This document shows, one piece after another, positions 52,452 through 59,338 of a stretch of DNA of 59,338 nucleotides. A model generated the notes under the pieces. It did not search any database, was not told where the DNA came from, and saw only the letters and a list, made by a program, of their open reading frames with translations. Every line of letters starts with the position of its first letter. Position 1 is the stretch's first letter. Made by a program: the position numbers and the translations under genes. The stretch lies in contig NZ_JBQCCF010000051.1 of the NCBI RefSeq assembly GCF_051962475.1, positions 1 to 59,338 on the forward strand, written 5' to 3'. The DNA is from Dyella_A sp051962475. GTDB lineage: Bacteria; Pseudomonadota; Gammaproteobacteria; Xanthomonadales; Rhodanobacteraceae.

Positions 52452-52891
52452 CCGAAGTGGAAGCTTTTACCGATGGTGCCTGTCTGGGCAATCCCGGGCC
52501 GGGCGGCTGGGCCGCGCTGCTGCGCTCCAAGGGCACCGAGCGCATGCTCGCCGGCGGCGAACGTGATACCACCAACAACCGCATGGAGCTGATGGCCGCG
52601 ATCGCGGCGCTGGAGGCCCTGAAGCGGCCGTGCAAGGTCCACCTCATCACCGACTCCCGCTACGTGATGCAGGGCATCGAGGAGTGGGTTCCCAAGTGGC
52701 GAGCCAATGGCTGGCGCACGGCGGACCGCAAGCCGGTGAAAAACCAGGATCTGTGGCAGCGGCTGTCCGAGGCGAGCGCTCCACACGCCGTGCGCTGGCA
52801 GTGGGTGCGTGGCCACAACGGCCATGTGGAGAACGAGCGGGTTGACGTGGCCGCCCGTGAACAGGCCGAACAATTTCGGGGCAAGCCATGA
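52448..52891 (+). CDS. rnhA: Ribonuclease HI
   Basis: Degrades RNA in RNA-DNA hybrids. 147 residues (E. coli 155). Carboxylates Asp9 (FTDGACLGNPGPGGW), Glu47 (NNRMELMAAI), Asp69 (ITDSRYVMQGI) and the later Asp (VDVAAREQA). It has a TTG start at 52448, overlapping the preceding stop by three bases; the only nearby ATG is out of frame. Overlaps dnaQ (ATGA). Confidence 0.96.
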   Translation: MTEVEAFTDGACLGNPGPGGWAALLRSKGTERMLAGGERDTTNNRMELMAAIAALEALKRPCKVHLITDSRYVMQGIEEWVPKWRANGWRTADRKPVKNQDLWQRLSEASAPHAVRWQWVRGHNGHVENERVDVAAREQAEQFRGKP

Positions 52892-53607
52892 GGCAGATCG
52901 TTCTCGATACCGAAACCACCGGCCTGGAGGTGCGCCAGGGGCACCGGCTGATCGAAATCGCCTGCATCGAAATGGTGGAGCGGCGTCTGACCGGGCGGCG
53001 CTATCAGACCTACCTCAACCCCGATCGGACGATCGACGAAGGGGCTCGTCAGGTCACCGGCATCGAGGACGACTTCCTGCTCGACAAGCCGCGTTTCGGC
53101 GATGTGGTGGACGAGTTCCTGGCCTTCATCGACGGCGCCGAGCTGATCATCCACAACGCCGCGTTCGACCTGGGCTTTCTCAACGCCGAACTGGCCCGCC
53201 TGCCCACCTCGCCCGGCACCATTCAGCAGCGCTGCAGTGTGCTGGACACGCTGGCGATGGCGCGCGAGCGCTATCCGGGGCAGCGCAACAGCCTGGATGC
53301 CTTGTGCAAGCGGCTGGGCGTGGACAACTCGGCGCGCGAACTGCACGGCGGCCTGATCGACTGCCATCTGCTCGCGGACGTCTATATCGCGATGACCTCG
53401 GGGCAGGTCGCACTCGACCTGGGCTTCGACAAGCCCGGCGAAGAAGAGCGCACCGCGATCATCGTGCCGGTCGAACTGCTGCGCCGCCCGCGCGTGCTGC
53501 GTGCCGATGCCGAGGAACTGGCGGCACACGAAAAGCGGCTCGATGCGCTGGACAAGAGCGCCGGTGGCACCAGCCTGTGGCGGCGCGAACCGCCTGCGGC
53601 GGTCTGA
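52888..53607 (+). CDS. dnaQ: DNA polymerase III epsilon subunit DnaQ
   Basis: Proofreading 3'-5' exonuclease of the replicative polymerase. 239 residues. ExoI motif LDTETTGL (Asp7, Glu9), ExoII VIIHNAAFDLGFLN-type segment (LIIHNAAFDLGFLNAEL), ExoIII with His-Asp (ELHGGLIDCHLLADVY). The C-terminal polymerase-binding tail is present. rnhA-dnaQ coupling is usual. Confidence 0.97.
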   Translation: MRQIVLDTETTGLEVRQGHRLIEIACIEMVERRLTGRRYQTYLNPDRTIDEGARQVTGIEDDFLLDKPRFGDVVDEFLAFIDGAELIIHNAAFDLGFLNAELARLPTSPGTIQQRCSVLDTLAMARERYPGQRNSLDALCKRLGVDNSARELHGGLIDCHLLADVYIAMTSGQVALDLGFDKPGEEERTAIIVPVELLRRPRVLRADAEELAAHEKRLDALDKSAGGTSLWRREPPAAV

Positions 53608-53615
53608 CGATCCGG

Positions 53616-54317
53616 TCAGCTCAGGCGCACCAGGATCACGGTCAGGTTGTCGCTGCCGCTGGCTTCCAGGCCGTCCAGCAGCAGGTGGTCCACGCACTCC
53701 TGCGCTGCCAGATCCGTGCGCTGTACCAGCCGTGCGAGGGCCGCGTCATCCAGGCCCTCGGTGAGCCCGTCCGTACAGAGCAGGAAGCCGATTCCGGCGC
53801 GACAGGCACCGCGCGCCACGCCAATGTGGAGCTGCTCGGCGGTGGTGATTCCCAGCGCCTGCGTGAGCACATTGCGTTGGGGGTGACGCGCGGCCAGCTC
53901 CGGATCCAGCCGGCCGGCGTTGATCAGCTCCTGGACCAGCGAGTGGTCGTGGCTGACCTGCCGGAACTGATCGTCGAGCGCATAGATGCGACTGTCGCCG
54001 ACCCAGGCCAGCTCATAGGCCTCGTCGCGGATCCGCAGCGCGGCCAACGTGGTGCCCATCGGCAGTGCATCGCGGCTCTTGCGGGCATGCGCTTCCAGTC
54101 GGCTGGCTGCCGTGCGCACGGCATCGATCAGGGGTGCCCCGTTGCGGACCTCCGCCACCACGACATCGCGCGCCAGCGCCGACGCCACTTCCCCATGCTG
54201 ATGACCGCCCATGCCGTCGGCGACCAGGAACAGGCCGAGCGCGGGATCGGCGTAGTAGGTGTCTTCGTTACGCGTGCGGCGCAGTCCGACGTGGGTTCCG
54301 TGTCCGAATTCGATCAT
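53616..54317 (-). CDS. PP2C-family serine/threonine protein phosphatase
   Basis: 233 residues, PPM fold with metal-binding Asp residues in RRTRNEDTYYAD, LFLVADGMGGHQHG, LLCTDGLTEGL and GSDNLTVILV. Such stand-alone PP2C enzymes often pair with Ser/Thr kinases or type VI secretion, but neither is nearby. Convergent with dnaQ, 8 bp apart. Confidence 0.94.
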   Translation of the reverse strand: MIEFGHGTHVGLRRTRNEDTYYADPALGLFLVADGMGGHQHGEVASALARDVVVAEVRNGAPLIDAVRTAASRLEAHARKSRDALPMGTTLAALRIRDEAYELAWVGDSRIYALDDQFRQVSHDHSLVQELINAGRLDPELAARHPQRNVLTQALGITTAEQLHIGVARGACRAGIGFLLCTDGLTEGLDDAALARLVQRTDLAAQECVDHLLLDGLEASGSDNLTVILVRLS

Positions 54318-54365
54318 GGGTGTGCTGCCGGCGAATCACGGCAGCATGCCGGATGCGGCACCCAG

Positions 54366-54394
54366 TTGTCACGGCTCACGGGCATGCGTATGAT
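54366..54394 (+). promoter_or_regulatory. Sigma-70 promoter of tRNA-Ser
   Basis: TTGTCA (54366-54371), exactly 17-bp spacer, TATGAT (54389-54394). Start would fall near 54401, 28 bases before the tRNA. Confidence 0.78.
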
Positions 54395-54428
54395 TACCGG
54401 CTCGCGCGGACCACCGTGTGACCCCTTT

Positions 54429-54518
<90 letters not shown>

Positions 54519-54525
54519 AAACGAC

Positions 54526-54556
54526 AAAAGCCTCGCAGCGATGCGGGGCTTTTTTC
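54526..54556 (+). terminator. Rho-independent terminator after tRNA-Ser
   Basis: Stem AAAAGCCTCGCA / TGCGGGGCTTTT with one G-T pair and loop GCGA, then a T-run. The A-rich left side could also serve the TetR gene on the other strand. Confidence 0.85.
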
Positions 54557-54574
54557 TTGTGCGGCCGAGGAGGA

Positions 54575-55345
54575 TCAGATGCCGAGCGGCGAGACGTTGG
54601 CGCGTCCGGGGGATTCCGGGCTGCGCGCGCGGGTGTCGCTGCCGTTGCGATGGCTGAGCTGGATCAGGCGATCGATCACCGCGATCTGCTGTGGCGTGCC
54701 CAGCGGCGCGGTGAGTGCCGGAGAGACCAGGGCCACTAGGCGCGCCAGGAGTTCGGCGTCGCTGATGTCCTGGCCCATGCTGAGCTCGGCCACCAGCTCG
54801 CCCATGTCGTCCGCCGCGAGCACGCCCGAAAGCGACTTGAGCGCGAAATGCAGGCGCAGGCCCAGCTCGCTGCGCGGCAGCTGTGGCAGCGCGCGGGCAA
54901 ACGCCTCGAAGAAGCGCCCGAAGATCGGCCGGTAGTGCTGCTGCAGATGGTCGCGGATAAAAGGCGAGGCATCGCTGTAGACGCGCCCGAGCAGGCGCAG
55001 GAAGGCCGGTCCACCAGTCGGGTCGCGACCCAGCTGCAAAGCCGGCACGAACAGCACGCCTAGTATGGCTACGCAATCGGGCACGCTATCGCCGGCCTCG
55101 CAGGCATCGAGCAGGCGCAGGCGCTCTTCGTTGAGGCGATCCAGCCGGTGCGAAAGCAGCTCTTTGAGCATCGCGTCCTTGCTGCCGAAGTGATAGTTCA
55201 CTGCGGCGAGGTTGGCCCCCGCGCGAGCGGTGACCTGGCGCAGGGAAAGGGCCTCGTATCCACGTTCGATGAACAGCAGCTCGGCTGCCTGCAACAGACG
55301 ACTGCGCGTGTCGGCAGCCTGTGCTCCCCCGGTGGTGCTGCGCAT
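54575..55345 (-). CDS. TetR/AcrR-family transcriptional regulator
   Basis: 256 residues. N-terminal HTH (about 12-60): RSRLLQAAELLFIERGYEALSLRQVTARAGANLAAVNYHFGSKDAML. The larger C-terminal ligand domain has no residue pattern I can assign. Ligand and target unknown; the upstream region (55346-55574) has no other gene to control, so the target is either itself or distant. The ATG at 55345 has AGGA seven bases upstream. Confidence 0.92.
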   Translation of the reverse strand: MRSTTGGAQAADTRSRLLQAAELLFIERGYEALSLRQVTARAGANLAAVNYHFGSKDAMLKELLSHRLDRLNEERLRLLDACEAGDSVPDCVAILGVLFVPALQLGRDPTGGPAFLRLLGRVYSDASPFIRDHLQQHYRPIFGRFFEAFARALPQLPRSELGLRLHFALKSLSGVLAADDMGELVAELSMGQDISDAELLARLVALVSPALTAPLGTPQQIAVIDRLIQLSHRNGSDTRARSPESPGRANVSPLGI

Positions 55346-55513
55346 CGCCTGTTCCTGAAAGGTACTGCTGATAGATGCCGGCGGGCTGCCTCCTGCGCCC
55401 GATGGTGTCGCGGTCAGATTGCCGAGCCGCCCGGCGACTCTTCAAACACCCGTATGACGCTAGTGGCGATGGCGGTCGCCGGCAAGCTGCACTGCACGAC
55501 GGAGCGCGGCACA

Positions 55514-55541
55514 CGAAAAAGGCGGGGTCACCCCCGCCTCT
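55514..55541 (-). terminator. Rho-independent terminator after ppsA
   Basis: Minus-strand stem AGGCGGGG / CCCCGCCT with loop GTGA, followed by TTTTTC. About 34 bases past the ppsA stop. Confidence 0.85.
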
Positions 55542-55574
55542 TCGTTGTCACTGGATCGAGCGCGCGGCGTTGGC

Positions 55575-57947
55575 TCAGCCGGCTTTCTTCTTCGCCAGCC
55601 GCAGCCAGGTGTCGACCACGGTGTCCGGGTTGAGCGATACCGACTCGATGCCCTGTTCCATCAGCCATTCGGCCAGGTCCGGGTGATCGCTGGGACCCTG
55701 GCCGCAGATGCCGATGTACTTGCCCTTGGCGCGGGCTGTCTGGATGGCCATCGCGAGCAGCTTCTTCACCGCCGGGTCGCGCTCGTCGAACAGGCTGGCG
55801 ACAATGGACGAATCGCGGTCCAGGCCCAAGGTGAGCTGGGTCAGGTCGTTGGAGCCGATCGAGAAGCCATCGAAGATGTCCAGGAACTCGTCGGCCAGCA
55901 GGGCGTTGGAGGGCACCTCGCACATCATGATGACCTTGAGCCCGTGCTCGCCTTGCTTGAGGCCGTTGGCGGCCAGCACCTCGATCACCTTGCGGCCTTC
56001 GGCCAGGGTGCGCACGAATGGGATCATCACCCAGACGTTGTCCAGGCCCATGGTTTCGCGCACGTGCTTAACTGCCTCGCACTCCAGTCCGAACGACTCG
56101 GCGAAGCTAGGATCGACATAGCGGCTGGCGCCGCGGAAGCCGATCATCGGGTTCTCCTCGTGCGGCTCGTAGCGCGAACCGCCGATCAGGCCGGCGTACT
56201 CGTTGGACTTGAAGTCCGACAGGCGCACGATTACCGGCTTCGGGTAGACCGAGGCGGCGATGGTGGCGATGCCTTCGCCCAGGCGGTCGACGTAGAACGA
56301 CACCGGGTCGGCGTAGCCGGCCATGCGTTCGTCGATGCGGGCCTTGGTCTCGGCGTCCTGCTTGGCGTATTCCAGCAAGGCCTTGGGATGCACGCCAATA
56401 TGGCTGGCAATAATCATCTCCAGGCGGGCCAGGTCGATGCCGGCGTTGGGCAGCATGCCGAAGTCGAACGCGCGCTCCGGGTTGGCCACATTCATCATGA
56501 TCTTCAGCGGTGCTTCGGGCATGGCACCGAGGTCCGCCGTGATGCGCTCGAACGGCAGTTTGCCCTCGTAGATCATGCCGGTGTCGCCCTCGGCGCAGGA
56601 CACGGTGACCTCGGCGCCGTCCGGTATCGACTGCAGTGCGTTGCCGGTGCCGACCACCGCCGGCACGCCCAGCTCGCGGGCGATGATCGCCGCATGGCAG
56701 GTGCGGCCGCCGCGGTTGGTGACGATGGCGGCGGCGCGCTTCATGATCGGCTCCCAGTCGGGGTCGGTCATGTCGGCCACCAGCACGTCGCCGGGCTGGA
56801 ATTCGTTCATCTGCGCCAGTGACTTGACCACGCGCGCCTTGCCGGTGCCGATCTTCTGGCCGATCGCGCGACCTTCGGACAGCACCTTGCCCTTGCCATG
56901 GAGCTGGAAGCGCTCGAGCTGGGTGGCGTGGGCACGCGACTTCACCGTCTCAGGGCGGGCCTGCACCACATAGAGCTTCCCCGTGTGACCGTCCTTCGCC
57001 CACTCGATGTCCATCGGGCGACCGTAGTGCTGCTCGATCACCAGTGCTTGCTTGGCCAGCTCCTCCACGTCGGCATCGGTGATGCAGAAGCGGTTGCGGT
57101 CGGCAGCCGGGGTCTCCTCGATGCGCACGCGCTCGCCCGGCTGGTCCGAGTACACCATGCGCTGCTGCTTGGCGCCGAGGCTGCGGCGGAGCAGGGCGGG
57201 CTTGCCGGCCTTGAGCGTGGGCTTGAACACGTAGAACTCGTCCGGGTTCACGGCGCCCTGCACGACCATCTCGCCCAGGCCGTAGGAGCCGGTGACGAAC
57301 ACCACGTCGCGGAAGCCCGACTCGGTGTCCAGCGTGAACAGCACGCCGGAAGCGCCCACGTCCGAACGCACCATCAGCTGCACGCCGGCGGACAGGAACA
57401 CGTCCTCGTGCTTGAAGCCCTGATGCACGCGATAGGCGATGGCACGGTCGTTGTAGAGCGAGGCGAAGACTTCCTTGACCTTGTGCAGCACGTCCTCGAT
57501 GCCGACCACGTTGAGGAAGGTCTCCTGCTGACCGGCGAACGAGGCGTCGGGCAGGTCTTCGGCTGTTGCGGAGGAGCGCACCGCGACGGCGATGTCGTCA
57601 CTGCCGGCGTCCTTGCACAGCTTGGCGTAGGCGTCGCGGATGGCCTGGTCCAGCTCGGCCGGCAGCGGAGTCTCGGTGACCCATTCGCGGATCTCCTTGC
57701 CGGCCCGGGTGAGGGCGTCGACATCGTCCACGTCCAGGCCGGCCAGGCGCGCTTGGATGCGCTGCGCCACACCGCTCTTTTCCAGGTAGTGCTGGAACGC
57801 TTCGGCGGTAGTGGCGAAGCCGCCCGGCACGGACACACCCAGCTTGCTCAGGTTGCCGATCATCTCGCCCAGCGAGGCGTTCTTGCCGCCGACCTTGGCC
57901 AGGTCGGTCATGCGCAGGTGGTCAAGCCAAAGCACCAGGTCGTTCAA
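55575..57947 (-). CDS. ppsA: Phosphoenolpyruvate synthase PpsA
   Basis: Makes PEP from pyruvate and ATP during gluconeogenesis, releasing AMP and phosphate. 790 residues (E. coli 792): nucleotide-binding N-domain (VGGKNASLGEMI, VAVRSSATAEDLPDASFAGQQET), phosphohistidine domain with His418 (GGRTCHAAIIARELG), and C-terminal pyruvate-binding barrel ending CGQGPSDHPDLAEWL with the catalytic Cys. Start is a TTG at 57947 with AGGAG seven bases upstream; the internal ATG twelve codons later would drop the conserved LVLWLDHLRM. Confidence 0.96.
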   Translation of the reverse strand: MNDLVLWLDHLRMTDLAKVGGKNASLGEMIGNLSKLGVSVPGGFATTAEAFQHYLEKSGVAQRIQARLAGLDVDDVDALTRAGKEIREWVTETPLPAELDQAIRDAYAKLCKDAGSDDIAVAVRSSATAEDLPDASFAGQQETFLNVVGIEDVLHKVKEVFASLYNDRAIAYRVHQGFKHEDVFLSAGVQLMVRSDVGASGVLFTLDTESGFRDVVFVTGSYGLGEMVVQGAVNPDEFYVFKPTLKAGKPALLRRSLGAKQQRMVYSDQPGERVRIEETPAADRNRFCITDADVEELAKQALVIEQHYGRPMDIEWAKDGHTGKLYVVQARPETVKSRAHATQLERFQLHGKGKVLSEGRAIGQKIGTGKARVVKSLAQMNEFQPGDVLVADMTDPDWEPIMKRAAAIVTNRGGRTCHAAIIARELGVPAVVGTGNALQSIPDGAEVTVSCAEGDTGMIYEGKLPFERITADLGAMPEAPLKIMMNVANPERAFDFGMLPNAGIDLARLEMIIASHIGVHPKALLEYAKQDAETKARIDERMAGYADPVSFYVDRLGEGIATIAASVYPKPVIVRLSDFKSNEYAGLIGGSRYEPHEENPMIGFRGASRYVDPSFAESFGLECEAVKHVRETMGLDNVWVMIPFVRTLAEGRKVIEVLAANGLKQGEHGLKVIMMCEVPSNALLADEFLDIFDGFSIGSNDLTQLTLGLDRDSSIVASLFDERDPAVKKLLAMAIQTARAKGKYIGICGQGPSDHPDLAEWLMEQGIESVSLNPDTVVDTWLRLAKKKAG

Positions 57948-58021
57948 GGTGGATCTCCTCGGAACACTAGATTGGGTGAGGCGGTGCGGCAGCCGGCAGA
58001 AGCGGGCCACAAAGAACTGGT

Positions 58022-58051
58022 ATTGTCCGCCGGGATTGGTGCACGGCACAA
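58022..58051 (-). promoter_or_regulatory. Possible ppsA promoter
   Basis: On the minus strand TTGTGC (58051-58046), 18-bp spacer, GACAAT (58027-58022). Leader of about 70 bases. Weak -35. Confidence 0.4.
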
Positions 58052-58174
58052 GAAGACCAATGCAACCCGTTGCCGCGCCACCTGCATACCAGTTGGCAGA
58101 AGGTCAAGCGCACAAAGCAAACAGCGCTTGCGCTAAGGTGCCGGACATTGCCTCTCAGACGCCGGGACCGATCC

Positions 58175-58990
58175 ATGCAGCGAACCGTTTTTTTCATCTC
58201 CGATTCCACTGGTATTACCGCGGAGACGATCGGCAACAGCATCCTGGCGCAGTTCGAAGGCATGGAGTTCGACAAGCATCGCCTGCCGTTCGTGGATGAC
58301 GCGAGAAAGGCGGAGGCCGCTGCGCTGAGGATCAAGACGCGCTACGCGCAAACCGGCGACCGGCCGATCGTGGTCAACACCATGGCCGACCGCGCGCTGT
58401 GCGACATCGTGGCAACCAGCGGCGCGCTGATGCTCGACGTGTTCGCGCCTTTCATCGGCCCGCTGGAAGAGGAGCTGGGAGCCAAGCGCTCGGGCGCAGT
58501 GAACCGTTCGCACGGCCTGGTGGATTTCGACAAGTACGAAGCGCGCATCAATGCCACCAACTACGCGCTTTCGCACGACGACGGCATCGATGTGGATTAT
58601 GCCCAGGCCGACTTGATTCTGGTCGGGGTGTCCCGCTCGGGCAAGACGCCGACCTGCCTCTACATGGCCTTGCATTACGGGGTGAGTGCCGCCAACTATC
58701 CGCTCACGGACGACGACCTCGACAAGCTGGAGCTGCCGGCCCGCTTGCGCCCCTACAAGGACCGCCTGTTCGGCCTCACCATCGATCCTCAGCGCCTGGC
58801 GCAGATCCGCGAGCAGCGCCGGGCGAACAGTCGTTATGCCACGATCGAGCAGTGCCGGTGGGAGCTGGCGCAAGCGGAGAAGTTGATGCGTCGCGAGGGC
58901 ATCCCCAGCCTCAACACCACGCACGTGTCGATTGAGGAGATCGCCAGCAAGATCTTTGAGCGCTTCGGGATCGAGCGCACCATGTTCTGA
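58175..58990 (+). CDS. ppsR: PEP synthase regulatory protein (kinase/pyrophosphorylase) PpsR
   Basis: Switches PpsA off by ADP-dependent phosphorylation of a threonine next to its catalytic His, and on again by phosphate-dependent removal. 271 residues, DUF299 family, starting MQRTVFFISDSTGITAE; P-loop GVSRSGKT at 151-158. Divergent from ppsA across 227 bases, a direct functional pair. Start 58175 chosen by the family N-terminus. Confidence 0.96.
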   Translation: MQRTVFFISDSTGITAETIGNSILAQFEGMEFDKHRLPFVDDARKAEAAALRIKTRYAQTGDRPIVVNTMADRALCDIVATSGALMLDVFAPFIGPLEEELGAKRSGAVNRSHGLVDFDKYEARINATNYALSHDDGIDVDYAQADLILVGVSRSGKTPTCLYMALHYGVSAANYPLTDDDLDKLELPARLRPYKDRLFGLTIDPQRLAQIREQRRANSRYATIEQCRWELAQAEKLMRREGIPSLNTTHVSIEEIASKIFERFGIERTMF

Positions 58991-59011
58991 TGACCGGAGT
59001 TGCCTGACCGT

Positions 59012-59338
59012 ATGAGTGCCGTACTGGATCGCCGCGCCGCCCTGCTGCCGGGACGTTTCGAGTTCCTGATGGGGCTTTACGCCGAGAACTACCATCGACT
59101 GGTACGGCTGTTCGCGCCGCAGACGCTTTCGCCGGGGCGCTACGTTTCCAGCGTGGATGACGGGTTGGACGTGCACCTGCAATTGCAGGAATGCCACCCG
59201 TACACGCTCGAGCTGGAGCTGACGTACGACCTGGTCGAGGGGGCGACCCCGGGGCGCCCCCCCCCCGGGGGGGTGGGCGTCGACACCCACCCCCCCCAGG
59301 GGCCACCCCGGCGTTTGCCACCGCGCCGCCCACAGTGG
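59012..59338 (+). CDS. DUF1249 family protein, 3'-truncated and doubtful at the end
   Basis: Open to the window edge (109 codons, no stop). Residues 1-75 look like DUF1249: ENYHRLVRLFAP, LHLQLQECHPYTLELELTYDLV-type sequence. After residue about 76 the reading turns into Gly/Pro-rich material (GATPGRPPPGG) where the family has a charged, Tyr-rich segment. This coincides with G/C homopolymers from about 59239, so the last 100 bases are likely faulty. Function of the family is unknown; it lies 21 bp downstream of ppsR. Confidence 0.75.
   Translation, partial: MSAVLDRRAALLPGRFEFLMGLYAENYHRLVRLFAPQTLSPGRYVSSVDDGLDVHLQLQECHPYTLELELTYDLVEGATPGRPPPGGVGVDTHPPQGPPRRLPPRRPQW

Overview
The window is a GC-rich (roughly two-thirds G+C), densely packed bacterial chromosome segment. 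Gene content and order point to the Gammaproteobacteria, order Xanthomonadales (Lysobacterales), most likely Rhodanobacteraceae (Rhodanobacter, Dyella, Frateuria or Luteibacter type). The pointers are a complete his operon headed by a TrpR/YerC-type regulator, a Xanthomonas-like HisB, mtnC-mtnD-mtnB, a Tat-exported HiPIP, GTAG-type palindromic repeats, and many ATGA start/stop overlaps. The genus is an inference. I see no prophage, insertion sequence, CRISPR array or plasmid gene. This is core chromosome with a few accessory insertions.

Layout. 1-2000: truncated msbA, then lpxK (lipid A export and synthesis). 2141-9773: his operon, regulator-hisG-hisD-hisC-hisB-hisH-hisA-hisF-hisIE, behind a near-perfect 20-bp palindrome that ends 2 bp before the first start codon. 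9786-12705 (minus): an exported caspase-fold C13 peptidase and the methionine-salvage genes mtnC, mtnD, mtnB. 12871-17877: HiPIP, an unexplained structured and AT-rich gap, two tandem APC amino-acid permeases, a NUDIX hydrolase and 3-hydroxyanthranilate dioxygenase. 17995-20051 (minus): an ECF sigma / RskA-type anti-sigma / fasciclin cassette. 20168-23977 (minus): parE and an aminopeptidase P. 24119-29364: pyrG-kdsA-(small membrane protein)-eno-ftsB-ispD. 29384-36078: ispF-mgtE-truD, smr (minus), surE-pcm-yqaA type-nlpD. 36082-39424: an Mth938-like gene and yhbY (minus), rlmE-ftsH. 39674-40614: six tRNA genes. 40704-49518: tig-clpP-clpX-lon-hupB-tRNA-Val-tRNA-Asp-ppiD, the classical protein quality-control block. 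49615-53607: mltD and gloB (minus), a methyltransferase, rnhA and dnaQ, the same neighbourhood as in E. coli. 53616-59338: PP2C phosphatase, tRNA-Ser, TetR regulator, ppsA (minus), ppsR and the start of a DUF1249 gene.

How the genes work together. The his block encodes histidine synthesis from PRPP to histidinol oxidation, probably repressed by its first gene product. tig/clpPX/lon/hupB/ppiD with ftsH cover chaperone, protease and periplasmic folding functions. ppsA and its regulator ppsR are divergent and control PEP synthesis. The sigma/anti-sigma/FAS1 cassette looks like an envelope-stress circuit. The fasciclin message has a 14-bp inverted repeat that buries its Shine-Dalgarno sequence.

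Quality. The msbA fragment lacks about 46 residues, including TM6, across a junction that would fit recombination or collapse between short direct repeats. The last ~100 bases of the window are G/C homopolymer-rich and the DUF1249 reading there does not look like the family. Both should be treated as possible sequence or assembly problems. No clearly new multi-gene system was found. The best leads are the fasciclin leader, the two start-abutting palindromes (his and mtn) and the interleaved inverted repeats at 13292-13426.
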